Assembly (NCBI GenBank): GCA_017433375.1
Contig: JAFRHG010000029.1
Span: 1 to 64,000, forward strand
DNA: 64,000 nt
Source: Bacillota bacterium
GTDB taxonomy: Bacteria > Bacillota > Clostridia > Peptostreptococcales > Anaerovoracaceae
Direction of reading: 5' to 3'
Shown here: one piece after another, positions 37,038 through 45,669 of the stretch
How the letters are laid out: the number at the start of each line of letters is the position of its first letter
Position numbering within the stretch: the first letter of the stretch is position 1
Position numbers and translations under genes: made by a program
The notes under the pieces: model-generated
The model's input: the letters and a program-made list of their open reading frames with translations, nothing else
Told to the model about the DNA's origin: nothing
The model's database searches: none

Positions 37038-39177
37038 GAAAGGGAAGAGGGACTGGCTGCCGGTCCTGGGCGGCGCGGTCCTCGGGACGGGATGGTTCAT
37101 CCTGTTCTGCTCGGCCTTCGGCCTTCGCTGGTCGCCGGCACAGGCTTTTTCCGGCAGTCCCCTGCAGGGCCTGCTCAGCGTGTGCAACGCGGCGGCCGAC
37201 CATCTGGGGCGCTCGGACTACATCCTGCTGAAAAAATACGCCGGCGGCGTGACGGCGGGAGGGGATCCGGCAGCCCAGGGGTTTTTCCTGACCATTCTGC
37301 TGGTCCTGCTGTGCCTGCTGTCCTGGATGATCCTGCGCAGCGGATGCCGCTGGCTCCTGCTGATCCCGGCGGCGCCGGCCGCGGCGCTGATGCTCTTCAC
37401 CCACGCGGCGCCGGGGATCTGGGCCGGCGCGGGGTTTGCCTTTGCTCTGGTCTGCGCCTTCGCCCTCATGTCCGTCGGCAGGACGGCTTCCCCCTGGCTT
37501 CTGGCGGTTCCGCTGCTGGCGCTGGCCCTCTGTATCGGCGCGGCGGCGGTCATGGATCAGGGCGGCGGGTTCGCCCGGACCGGCCTGCAGGAAAAGACCG
37601 GCGCGGCGCTGGATGAGCTGGCCGCCAAACGGTACGGGGAAAACCCTCTGGGCAGTGGCAGGCTGGCGGAGCTGGACGGCGGGAAACTGGCCGGAGCCAG
37701 GGGAAGCATGGCGGATCCGGCCAGCGCCATGGGGGAAGGGGACCGGACGAAGACGGCCATGGAGGTGACCATGAGCCGGCCGGAGCCCATGTACCTGCGG
37801 GGCTTCATCGGCGAGATCTACACGGGAAAAGGCTGGTCGTCCCTGAGCGATTCCACGCTGTACGATCAGCGGGACGCCCTCTACTGGCTCAACCGCCAGG
37901 GCTTCGACGGGCTCTCCCAGCTGTCCGAGGCTGCGGCGGCGGCCGGGGAGGCGGGAGAGGCGCAGTCGGTGCAGATCGCGGTGAAGTCGGCGAACCGGGC
38001 CCAGATCTATACGCCCTATGAGATCACGGGCACGGACGCGGCCGTTCCCGAGGGAACGAAAAACTGCGCCGGCGGATTCCTGCGCACGGACCGGTTTACC
38101 GGCACCCGGACCTGCAGCTATCAGGTGATCCCCGGCCTGTCCGCCTCCTGGACGGACTGGGCCGGACGGCTCTACAGCGCGGGGGACAGCCGGGCTCTGC
38201 AGGAGTACTTCGCCAGCGAGAGCCACTACAACGTCTGGTGCTATGCCAGCTTTACGGGGATCCCCGGCGCCATGGCCGGCCTGCTTCAGGCGGCGGTGGG
38301 CAGCCCCGGGGACCTGAGCGATAGCCACGCGGACTACAAGGAAACCATCGCGTCCATCCGGACATATCTGGAGGACAATTATCTTTACACGGAGAACTTT
38401 ACGGCGCCGGAAGCGGGTGAGGATGCGGTCGAGCACTTCATGGTCACGGGCAGGGGCTGCGATGCCCACTACGCCTCCCTGGCCGCCCTGCTCTTTCGCT
38501 ACTACGGGATCCCCGCCCGGTACGTGGAGGGCTATCTGGTCACGCCGGAGGATACGGAGGGTGCAAAGGCAACCCGGCCCGTGGCCATCGGCGCCAGCCA
38601 CGCTCACGCCTGGACAGAGATCTATATCGACGGGCTGGGCTGGATCCCGGTGGAGATGACCGGCGTCTACCGGGACATCATGCCGGAGGCGGACATGGAG
38701 AAGGGACTGCAGGCCGTGCAGTATGCCGCGGCGAAACAGGACCGGGAGGATCCGCCGGAGGAGGAACTGTCCGAAGAACAGGGCGAATCATCCTACGGCA
38801 GGCTTCTCCTCCGCATCCTGCTGACGGCGGCGGGACTGCTGCTGGCGTTGCTTTTGCTCTGGATCGCATACCGGCTGATCGGGGATCACCGGGAAAAGCG
38901 GGCCAGGCTGCGGTCCTTTGCCGATCCGGATCCGCGGAAGGGTGTCTGCGCCATGTACGGGCACCTTCTGCGGGAGGGCATTCCCTGCACCGGGGAGGCC
39001 GAAGAGATCGGCGACCGGGCGTCCTTCAGCCGGGAGGAGATCGACGAAAATGATCGGACGCGGATGCGCGTGGAAATGGAGTGGGGAGAACGTGAGAAAA
39101 AAGCTCAGGAAAAACGGAATCATCGGACTGCTGCTGATCGTCTGTCTGCTGTTTGGCGCTGGCTGCGGCGGAAGTGA
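37006..39177 (+). CDS. Membrane protein with extracytoplasmic transglutaminase-like domain
   Basis: About 723 aa. Five or six hydrophobic helices occupy the first 200 residues. A large outside portion carries a transglutaminase-like domain with Cys in GRGCDAHYASLAALLFRYYG, His in SHAHAWTEIY and Asp/Glu in GLGWIPVEM. One more helix (about 610-630) and a cytoplasmic charged tail follow. The trio MoxR-DUF58-transglutaminase is a known gene association of unclear function. I chose GTG at 37006, behind GGAGAGCC; the frame is open further upstream inside the DUF58 gene. The end overlaps the next lipoprotein gene by 86 nt. Confidence 0.87.
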   Translation: MQLRSSGQPNKKGKRDWLPVLGGAVLGTGWFILFCSAFGLRWSPAQAFSGSPLQGLLSVCNAAADHLGRSDYILLKKYAGGVTAGGDPAAQGFFLTILLVLLCLLSWMILRSGCRWLLLIPAAPAAALMLFTHAAPGIWAGAGFAFALVCAFALMSVGRTASPWLLAVPLLALALCIGAAAVMDQGGGFARTGLQEKTGAALDELAAKRYGENPLGSGRLAELDGGKLAGARGSMADPASAMGEGDRTKTAMEVTMSRPEPMYLRGFIGEIYTGKGWSSLSDSTLYDQRDALYWLNRQGFDGLSQLSEAAAAAGEAGEAQSVQIAVKSANRAQIYTPYEITGTDAAVPEGTKNCAGGFLRTDRFTGTRTCSYQVIPGLSASWTDWAGRLYSAGDSRALQEYFASESHYNVWCYASFTGIPGAMAGLLQAAVGSPGDLSDSHADYKETIASIRTYLEDNYLYTENFTAPEAGEDAVEHFMVTGRGCDAHYASLAALLFRYYGIPARYVEGYLVTPEDTEGAKATRPVAIGASHAHAWTEIYIDGLGWIPVEMTGVYRDIMPEADMEKGLQAVQYAAAKQDREDPPEEELSEEQGESSYGRLLLRILLTAAGLLLALLLLWIAYRLIGDHREKRARLRSFADPDPRKGVCAMYGHLLREGIPCTGEAEEIGDRASFSREEIDENDRTRMRVEMEWGEREKKAQEKRNHRTAADRLSAVWRWLRRK

Positions 39178-40060
39178 GCCGGGCGGGCAGGAGGCGTCCT
39201 CATCGGATCAGCCCGTCACCCAGGAACAGCTGGCCCAGGCGGAGAAAGAGACCGCGGCCCGGCTGATCCGGGATCTGACCGAAGGGGGAGACCCGGGCCC
39301 GGGAAGGGAGTGGAGCATCATCGCCGTTGCCCGCTCCTCCCTGGCGAAGACCCCGGAGGCCCAGGCCCTTTATGCCGCCTACCAGGAGAATCTGCGGCTG
39401 CAGGTCAAACGAGGCAAAGGCGTCCTGGATGCGGAACGCCCCACGGACAACGCCAGGGCGGCCATCGCTCTGAAGATGACGGGAATGGATCCTTCCTCTG
39501 TGGAAGGATATGACCTGCTTGCCCAGCTGGAGGATAAGGACGCGGTGAGGGAGCAGGGCATCAACGCGGAGATCTGGGCCCTGACCGCCGCCGCGGCCTG
39601 CGCGCGGGACCTTGAGGCTGCCGGTGTATACCGGGCGGACATCCGCGCCATGCAGGGAAGGGACGGCGGCATCACCTATGACGGGACCCGGCAGGACGTG
39701 GACATTACGGCTATGGCCGTCCAGGCCCTGGCCCTGTCCGGAAAAGAGGAGGATGAGGATCTGATCATCGCCGCCCGGGGATGGCTGACCGGTCAGCAGG
39801 GCGCAGACGGCAGCTACGGCAACGCTGAGTCCACAGCCCAGGTGATCCTGGCGCTGAACTGCCTGGGAGAGGATCCTGCGGCAGCGGAGGATTTCGTCCG
39901 CGATGGCAGGACCCTGGCGGACGGACTGATGGTCTACCGCGCCGGCGACGGATTCCGCCACCAGGATGAAGAGGAGGCGGACGGCATGGCGACGGAACAG
40001 TCCCAGTGCGCCCTGGACGCGCTGATGATGGGAAGCGGGGAGCGCTTCTACATCCCGTAA
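39092..40060 (+). CDS. Lipoprotein with terpenoid-cyclase-type alpha/alpha barrel (transcobalamin/intrinsic factor alpha-domain-like)
   Basis: A 322-aa lipoprotein. The signal ends in a lipobox LLFGAGC, so it should be anchored on the outer face of the membrane. The mature part has repeats of the squalene cyclase/prenyltransferase alpha-alpha barrel: NARAAIALKMTG, DITAMAVQALALSG, ARGWLTGQQGADGSYGNA and ESTAQVILALNCLGEDP. This fold also forms the N-terminal domain of intrinsic factor and transcobalamin. The next gene encodes the matching C-terminal domain type, so together they look like a split B12 carrier. The start is GTG at 39092 behind GGGGAGAA, inside the previous gene. Family-level evidence only; corrinoid binding is inferred. 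Confidence 0.82.
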   Translation: MRKKLRKNGIIGLLLIVCLLFGAGCGGSEPGGQEASSSDQPVTQEQLAQAEKETAARLIRDLTEGGDPGPGREWSIIAVARSSLAKTPEAQALYAAYQENLRLQVKRGKGVLDAERPTDNARAAIALKMTGMDPSSVEGYDLLAQLEDKDAVREQGINAEIWALTAAAACARDLEAAGVYRADIRAMQGRDGGITYDGTRQDVDITAMAVQALALSGKEEDEDLIIAARGWLTGQQGADGSYGNAESTAQVILALNCLGEDPAAAEDFVRDGRTLADGLMVYRAGDGFRHQDEEEADGMATEQSQCALDALMMGSGERFYIP

Positions 40061-40084
40061 CCGGAAGGAAAGGAGGAGGACCGG

Positions 40085-41302
40085 ATGAGCAAAGGCAGAT
40101 GGTTTCTGACCGCGTCGCTGGCGATGGTCTTTCTCCTCGTGATCGGAACGACGGTGTTCCTCTACGGGCAGGAGGAGTATGAGCCCCCCAACCGGGTGGC
40201 GGGAACGGACGCCCAGCGGTCCCAGGTCTACGTGACCGGGACCGGATACACGGTGGATCAGCAGCGGGAAAAGATCCATCAGAAGGAAGAAAAACAGAAG
40301 CGGGAGGAGCAGGCGAAGAAGCCGGAGAAAGAGCAGCAGACCGCCCAGAAGCCGAAGGCCTCGGCCAGATCTTCTTCGGCGAAGACCATCCGGAACCGGC
40401 AGGCCTCCCGCAGCTCGACGAAGAAAACGAAGGGAAAACCGACAGCCGGTAAAAAGAACGGAGGCGGATCGTCCAACGGTCCGGCTCCGACTGCGCCGGC
40501 GAAGCAGGAAACGGATCCGACAAAGAGCGATCCCGGCGGAGGCGGGGGAGAGTCCGAGGAAGACCGGGCGAAGAAGCCGGTCATCCGGGTCAGCGTCGCC
40601 AGCGGGGAGCGGATCAGCGGCCGGATGGTGGACTTCACCGTCTCGGTAACGGATTACAAAGGGCGGAACGTGCCCGTGTTTTCCGAGGATGACGGCTCCT
40701 TCACCGTGACCCTCAACGGGACCCGGCTGTACAGCACGGGGACCAGCGGCAGCCAGACGGCTTTTCGCGAAGCCATGGCGGAGGGCAGCAACGAGATCCG
40801 GGTGAGCGCCGCCGACCGGGAGGGGAACACGTCGGTAAAGACCGTCCGGTTCACGGGAAACACCACCGAAGAGGCGGAGAGGACCGGCGGCGTCTCCGTC
40901 AGCATCGAAGCGCCGATCCTGCATCTGGAAGTGATCTACGCCACGGAGGTGCCCCTGCACCGGGGAGATACGGCGAAGGATGTGCTGGAGACGGCCTTCC
41001 GCGAGGCGGGCATCAAACCGACCTTCAGCGGCAGTTATCTGGCCGGCATCAGCCGGGCCGGGATCTCCCAGGACGCCTGGGTCGACGACGATGTCCGGGC
41101 CCTCATGGAGGAGATGCGCAAGACGGAAAAGGATCCGGAGAAGCAGGACAGAAACCAGCTGAAGGAACATGACTTCTATGACTCCTCCGGCTGGATCTAC
41201 AACGTGAACGGCGAATTCCCGGAGATTGGTCTGGGGTCGTACAAGATGGAGGACGGCGACGCCCTGTATCTCATCTTCCAGCTGGCGGAGGATGTGTATT
41301 GA
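40085..41302 (+). CDS. Membrane-anchored protein with C-terminal transcobalamin-like (DUF4430) domain
   Basis: A 405-aa protein. An N-terminal signal anchor lies at about residues 7-27, followed by a Lys/Glu-rich coiled coil (55-85) and a Lys/Ser/Gly-rich flexible linker (to about 160). An Ig-like domain covers about 165-270, and the C-terminal domain (about 280-405) has TAKDVLETAFREAGI, SSGWIYNVNGEFP, and SYKMEDGDALYLIFQ. The last two are the signature of the transcobalamin-like C-terminal family. It lies 24 nt after the alpha-domain-like lipoprotein, and the pair recapitulates the two halves of animal B12 carriers. AAAGGAGGAGGACC precedes the ATG. Confidence 0.85.
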   Translation: MSKGRWFLTASLAMVFLLVIGTTVFLYGQEEYEPPNRVAGTDAQRSQVYVTGTGYTVDQQREKIHQKEEKQKREEQAKKPEKEQQTAQKPKASARSSSAKTIRNRQASRSSTKKTKGKPTAGKKNGGGSSNGPAPTAPAKQETDPTKSDPGGGGGESEEDRAKKPVIRVSVASGERISGRMVDFTVSVTDYKGRNVPVFSEDDGSFTVTLNGTRLYSTGTSGSQTAFREAMAEGSNEIRVSAADREGNTSVKTVRFTGNTTEEAERTGGVSVSIEAPILHLEVIYATEVPLHRGDTAKDVLETAFREAGIKPTFSGSYLAGISRAGISQDAWVDDDVRALMEEMRKTEKDPEKQDRNQLKEHDFYDSSGWIYNVNGEFPEIGLGSYKMEDGDALYLIFQLAEDVY

Positions 41303-41364
41303 CAGGGCAGGCCCCGGACATGGGGCTGGCCGGACAGCAGGACAGGATAACACGAGGTGACGGC

Positions 41365-44300
41365 ATGAGACAGAGAAACACAGGACGGAAATCTATCAGG
41401 CGGTGCCTGCCGGTCATCGGGCTGGCGGTGATGCTGACCATGGCCTGGATCGCCTTTGGGGGAGGCGCGGCAAGCGCCGCGGACCGGGACATCGAGTGGG
41501 GAAGCTACCAGAACAGCGCGGAGAACAACGGCGTTGTCGGCGGCATCCCGACGCCCCAGTCCTATGAGGAGACCTCCCTCCTCTGGGGGAAGAAAATGGT
41601 CGACGGCTACACCGTGTCCTTCACGCCGCCGCTGATCATCGACGGGGATCTGATCACCGCGTCCAACAAACACGTTTACCGGATCGACAAGCGCACCGGG
41701 GACATAAAAGCAACCAGCGCGGAGCTGAAGCTCAACGTAGGATACGCCATGAATCCCATCACCTATGACCGGGAGAAGGATCAGTTTTATGTGCCCATCA
41801 TGAACGGGCGTGTGCAGTGCCTGGACGGGGAGGACCTTTCCTCGAAATGGATCTCCCGGGAGTACAAATACAACCAGACCCTGTCGCCCATCGCCTGCAA
41901 AGGCGGCCTGGTCTACACGGGGATCTGGGAGACGGAGACCGATGACGGCGTGTTCTTCTGCCTGGACGGGGATACCGGGGAAGAGGTCTGGACCTTCCGG
42001 CCGTCGGAGCACGGGGATCTGCCCCACGGATTCTACTGGGCGGGGGCCTACGTCAACGACGACCATGTGGTCGTCGGTTCCGACGACGGAGCGAACAACA
42101 CCTTCGCGGAGGCGTCCGATGAGGCCTATCCGGCGACGGCGGTGGCCTACTGCTTCGACCGGAGAACGGGGGCGGTCATCGACCGGATCACCGGGATCAA
42201 GGGGGACGTCCGGAGCACGGTGGCTTACCATAAGGGCTTCGTCTATTTCGTGTCCAAGGGAGGATGCCTCTACAAAGCGGCCCTCGGCGCGGACGGCAAG
42301 TTCAGCCAGGTCTCTTCGATCCAGCTGAAGGATGACCGGGGCGTGGACGTGATGATGACCTCCACCCCGGTGATCCACAAGGGCAGGATCTATGCCGGCG
42401 CGGCAGGATCGGGAGGACAGTTCAGCGCCGACGGTGGGCACATGTTCGCCGTGATCCGGGACGATCCGTCTCTGTCGGCCGGCTCCCTGATCTACAGGGT
42501 GCCCATCTCCGGCTATCCCCAGGCGGCGCCCCTGCTCTCCACGGCCACCGAGGACACCGACGGCAAGGTCCGCCTCTACTTCACCTTCAATGCCTTCCCC
42601 GGCGGGATCTACTGCCTGGAGGACTCGGCGGAGGCGACGGCGGAGCATCATGAGAAGGCCCACCTGCTGTACCGGCCGGAAAAGGAGATGCAGCAGTACT
42701 GCATCAGCCCCCTGTGCTGTGACCGGGAGGGGACCTTCTACTTTAAAAACGACAGCGGGTACATGATGGCGGTCAGCATGAACAAAGCCTGGCTCAGCGG
42801 CATCGACGTCACCTGCGCCCAGGGCGGGGTGGTCTGGGAGAACGCCTTCACCTCCGGGACTCTGAACTATACCCTGAACGCGCCCGGCGGAGCGGAGGAG
42901 GTGAAGATCACCCCGCAGATTCCTGAGGGAAGCGGGATGACGGTCAGGGTGGACGGGAAGGACTTTACCGGACAGCCGGTGGCCGCTGCGGTCGGAACCC
43001 AGTCCCGGGCCGTCCCCGTGGAGGTGACGAAGACCGCGGGAGACCGGAGCTGGACCAGGACCTACACGCTGAACATCAGCTCCGCTTCGGACAACGCGAA
43101 CCTGGCCGGGATCGCCATAAACGATAACAACACGAAGCCCCAGATCGTTGACACGGAAGACCGAAAGGCCAGCGGGATCGGCGTGGGGTACGACCCGGAC
43201 TTTGACGCCGCCATCGCCGACTACACGGGCAGGACTTACGGAGGAAAGAATACCTACCTCAACATCTGGCTGCAGACGGCAGACAGCAAGGCTTCCCTTC
43301 GGGTCATCCCCGTGAGCAACGTGGGCAACAGTTCGCCCGGCAAATTCATGAACGAGGACGGCACCCTCAGGCCGGGAAACGACAAGAGCAGATATCCGGT
43401 CTACTGGGTCAAGGGGGCCAACTCCGCGGAAGTGGATGTGGAGGTGACCTCCGCCAGCGGGCAGAGCAAGAAGGTGTACCATGTGACCCTGGTCCGGGGC
43501 AAGGATCATCTGGATGTCGGTGAGGAGCCCCTGACCCTGACGCCGCCTTCGGCGGTGCTGGCCACCGCCGGCAGGCAGCAGAGCGTACAGATCTCGGCAA
43601 GCTTCCGCGGAGAAGATGTGACCGGGGAGTGCGCCTTCGAATCGACGGATCCGGCCGTGGCGACGGTCAGCGGCGGCGGGAAGATCACCGCCGTCAGCGC
43701 CGGTGAAGCGGAGATCTGGGTCGAGCTTACCCGGGAGAACCGGCGGGGACGGATCCATGTCGAGGTGGAAAGCCTGCAGCTGGAGCCGCCGACGGCCTCC
43801 CTGCGCAGCGGTACCTATGCGCAGCCCCTGCAGCTGGCGCTCCAGTCGGATCAGCCCGGCGCCCAGATCCGCTACAATATTGCCGAGGGCGAAGACGAGC
43901 CGCCGGCGCCCACCACGACGACCGGGACGGTCTACGACGGGCCCATCGCCATCGGAAGGAACGGGGAGTCCGTCTCCGTGACCATCCGCGCCATTGCCTG
44001 CGGCAAGGGCTTCTCCAAAAGCGACCCTGCGGAGTTCCGCTACACGGTGGACTTGAGGGAGGGCCCGAAGACGGAACCCAACACCGTATCCCTGGAACCG
44101 GGCAGCATCGCCGTGGCGGAAAAGGATGCGGCGGCCTTCGCGGCCCTGCCCCCAGGGACATCTTATGAAGCGCTGGCCGGGAAGCTGGCGGCGGTGAAGA
44201 CCGTCCGGGTGACCCTGACCAAAGGCTCGGATGTGAGCGGCGTCGACCTGTCGGATCCCGATCATCCCCGGATCAGCGCCGATGTGACGTGGGACGGCGA

Positions 44301-44994
44301 GGAGACCTACGCCTATGATCCAGCGGACAGCCGGGAGCAGAAATTCCTGGTCGGCGGTACGGTCACTCTGCCCGAGGGCGTCAGCGACGGCGGCAGCACT
44401 CTGCGGGTATACCTTTCGGTGACCGTCTGCGCGGCGCCGAAGCCTGCGCCTGCGCCCGTGCCGGCGCCCGGCGCCGTGAATGGCTTCTCGGCGAAGGTGA
44501 GCGCGAAGAGCAAAGCAATCATCGTCAGCTGGAATCCTGTCGCGGGTGCCGGCGGCTATGTGGTCGGCTGGCGCAAGGCAGGCGACAGATGGAACACGGC
44601 ACAGGTATCCGGGACATCCCATACCCTGTCCGGCCTGGCCTCCGGCGGATGCTACGAGGTGCGGACGGCGGCGGTGAACGCCTCCGGCCAGAGCGGCTGG
44701 AGCCCGTCGGAATACTGCCTGATCCAGAAGACGACTCTGAAAGTGAAGGCGGGCAAAAAGTCCTTCACCGCCAAGATGAAAAAGGTGAAGAAGGTCAGCG
44801 GCTACCAGGTCCGGTATTCCCTGCAGAACAATATGGCCGGCGCGAAGAAGAAGAACGGAAAGAAGCCGAAGATCACGGTGAAAAAGCTGCAGAAAAAGAA
44901 AGTGTACTATGTGCAGGCCATGCCATATAAGAAGACCGGCGGGGCAGTCTATTACGGCGAGGCCGTTTCGAAAAAGGTGAAGATCAAAAAATAG
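41365..44994 (+). CDS. Second very large surface protein with PQQ-type beta-propeller
   Basis: A 1,209-aa exported protein with signal peptide 1-42. The propeller (about 45-490) has repeats such as LIIDGDLITASNKHVYRIDKRTG and ACKGGLVYTGIWE. Cadherin-like domains cover about 495-720, then a BIg2-like domain (about 725-810). A chitobiase C-terminal-like beta domain (about 815-910), a spacer and two FN3-like modules end in a lysine-rich tail. Propeller blades and the C-terminus resemble the protein at 27820, so the two are distant paralogues. The ATG at 41365 follows ACGAGGTGACGGC; the frame opens 66 nt earlier at a TTG coupled to the previous stop, but that start would move the signal inward. 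Corrinoid binding is inferred from context. Confidence 0.83.
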   Translation: MRQRNTGRKSIRRCLPVIGLAVMLTMAWIAFGGGAASAADRDIEWGSYQNSAENNGVVGGIPTPQSYEETSLLWGKKMVDGYTVSFTPPLIIDGDLITASNKHVYRIDKRTGDIKATSAELKLNVGYAMNPITYDREKDQFYVPIMNGRVQCLDGEDLSSKWISREYKYNQTLSPIACKGGLVYTGIWETETDDGVFFCLDGDTGEEVWTFRPSEHGDLPHGFYWAGAYVNDDHVVVGSDDGANNTFAEASDEAYPATAVAYCFDRRTGAVIDRITGIKGDVRSTVAYHKGFVYFVSKGGCLYKAALGADGKFSQVSSIQLKDDRGVDVMMTSTPVIHKGRIYAGAAGSGGQFSADGGHMFAVIRDDPSLSAGSLIYRVPISGYPQAAPLLSTATEDTDGKVRLYFTFNAFPGGIYCLEDSAEATAEHHEKAHLLYRPEKEMQQYCISPLCCDREGTFYFKNDSGYMMAVSMNKAWLSGIDVTCAQGGVVWENAFTSGTLNYTLNAPGGAEEVKITPQIPEGSGMTVRVDGKDFTGQPVAAAVGTQSRAVPVEVTKTAGDRSWTRTYTLNISSASDNANLAGIAINDNNTKPQIVDTEDRKASGIGVGYDPDFDAAIADYTGRTYGGKNTYLNIWLQTADSKASLRVIPVSNVGNSSPGKFMNEDGTLRPGNDKSRYPVYWVKGANSAEVDVEVTSASGQSKKVYHVTLVRGKDHLDVGEEPLTLTPPSAVLATAGRQQSVQISASFRGEDVTGECAFESTDPAVATVSGGGKITAVSAGEAEIWVELTRENRRGRIHVEVESLQLEPPTASLRSGTYAQPLQLALQSDQPGAQIRYNIAEGEDEPPAPTTTTGTVYDGPIAIGRNGESVSVTIRAIACGKGFSKSDPAEFRYTVDLREGPKTEPNTVSLEPGSIAVAEKDAAAFAALPPGTSYEALAGKLAAVKTVRVTLTKGSDVSGVDLSDPDHPRISADVTWDGEETYAYDPADSREQKFLVGGTVTLPEGVSDGGSTLRVYLSVTVCAAPKPAPAPVPAPGAVNGFSAKVSAKSKAIIVSWNPVAGAGGYVVGWRKAGDRWNTAQVSGTSHTLSGLASGGCYEVRTAAVNASGQSGWSPSEYCLIQKTTLKVKAGKKSFTAKMKKVKKVSGYQVRYSLQNNMAGAKKKNGKKPKITVKKLQKKKVYYVQAMPYKKTGGAVYYGEAVSKKVKIKK

Positions 44995-45006
44995 GGATCC
45001 GGGGAG

Positions 45007-45669
45007 ATGGAACAGGAACTGCTGAACAAAGCCAGAAAAAAACGGCGGAGGGCTTGGGGGATCATCGCGGTCCTGGCGGTCTTTGCCGCCCTGGCGGCCT
45101 TCGGCCTGCTGCGGCAGGGCGGGGCGGATCCCCAGGGCGCCGGCGGGGGCGGGGATGCAGCGCTGTCTGCGGACGGATCTTACGTCACCATGGAGGTCAC
45201 CTGCCGGGATCTGTCGGAGCACATGGACCGGCTGACCGATGAAGGGGTGCGGGAGTACATCCCGGAGGACGGAGAGATCCTGGCCCCGGAGAGGGTTGCC
45301 TTTGCAGAAGGGGAGACGGTCTACGATGTGCTGTACCGGACGTGCCGGGAGAAGAAGATCCATATGGAGTCCAGCGAGGATCCCGTGTATCAGTCCCGCT
45401 ACGTGGAGGGGATCGGCCACCTGTACGAAAAGGACGCCGGCAAGCGGAGCGGCTGGATCTATGAGGTGGACGGCGAGCAGCCGAACTATGGCTGCTCGAA
45501 GTACAGGCTGAAGAAGGGGCAGACGGTCCGCTGGGTCTACGTCACCGACTATACGGAGCAGACCGGCGCGCCGGACGGCGGTGACGCCGGGGACGGCGGC
45601 GCAGACAGTGCGGGCAGCGGCGCAGAGAGTGACGGCAGCGCGGACAGCGCCGGGAAGGAGGCGGACTGA
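45007..45669 (+). CDS. Membrane-anchored transcobalamin-like (DUF4430) protein
   Basis: A 220-aa protein with a basic N-terminus and a transmembrane anchor at about residues 17-36 (IIAVLAVFAALAAFGLL). A Gly-rich linker follows, then a DUF4430-type domain (about 58-180) with ETVYDVLYRTCREKKI, RSGWIYEVDGEQPNYGCSKY and LKKGQTVRWVYV. The tail is Gly/Asp/Ser-rich and acidic. It is the classical small form of this family. It sits directly before the ECF transporter genes and shares one base with the T component, so it may hand substrate to the transporter. Confidence 0.85.
   Translation: MEQELLNKARKKRRRAWGIIAVLAVFAALAAFGLLRQGGADPQGAGGGGDAALSADGSYVTMEVTCRDLSEHMDRLTDEGVREYIPEDGEILAPERVAFAEGETVYDVLYRTCREKKIHMESSEDPVYQSRYVEGIGHLYEKDAGKRSGWIYEVDGEQPNYGCSKYRLKKGQTVRWVYVTDYTEQTGAPDGGDAGDGGADSAGSGAESDGSADSAGKEAD

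Noticed and set aside
38918..39091. Upstream extension of the alpha-domain lipoprotein
   Set aside because: It would bury the lipoprotein signal. The GTG at 39092 has a ribosome site and places the lipobox correctly.
41197..45420. A 1,407-codon open frame on the minus strand
   Set aside because: It is antisense to the propeller gene at 41365 and its neighbours, has no ribosome site, signal or recognisable domain, and arises from GC-rich codon usage on the plus strand.
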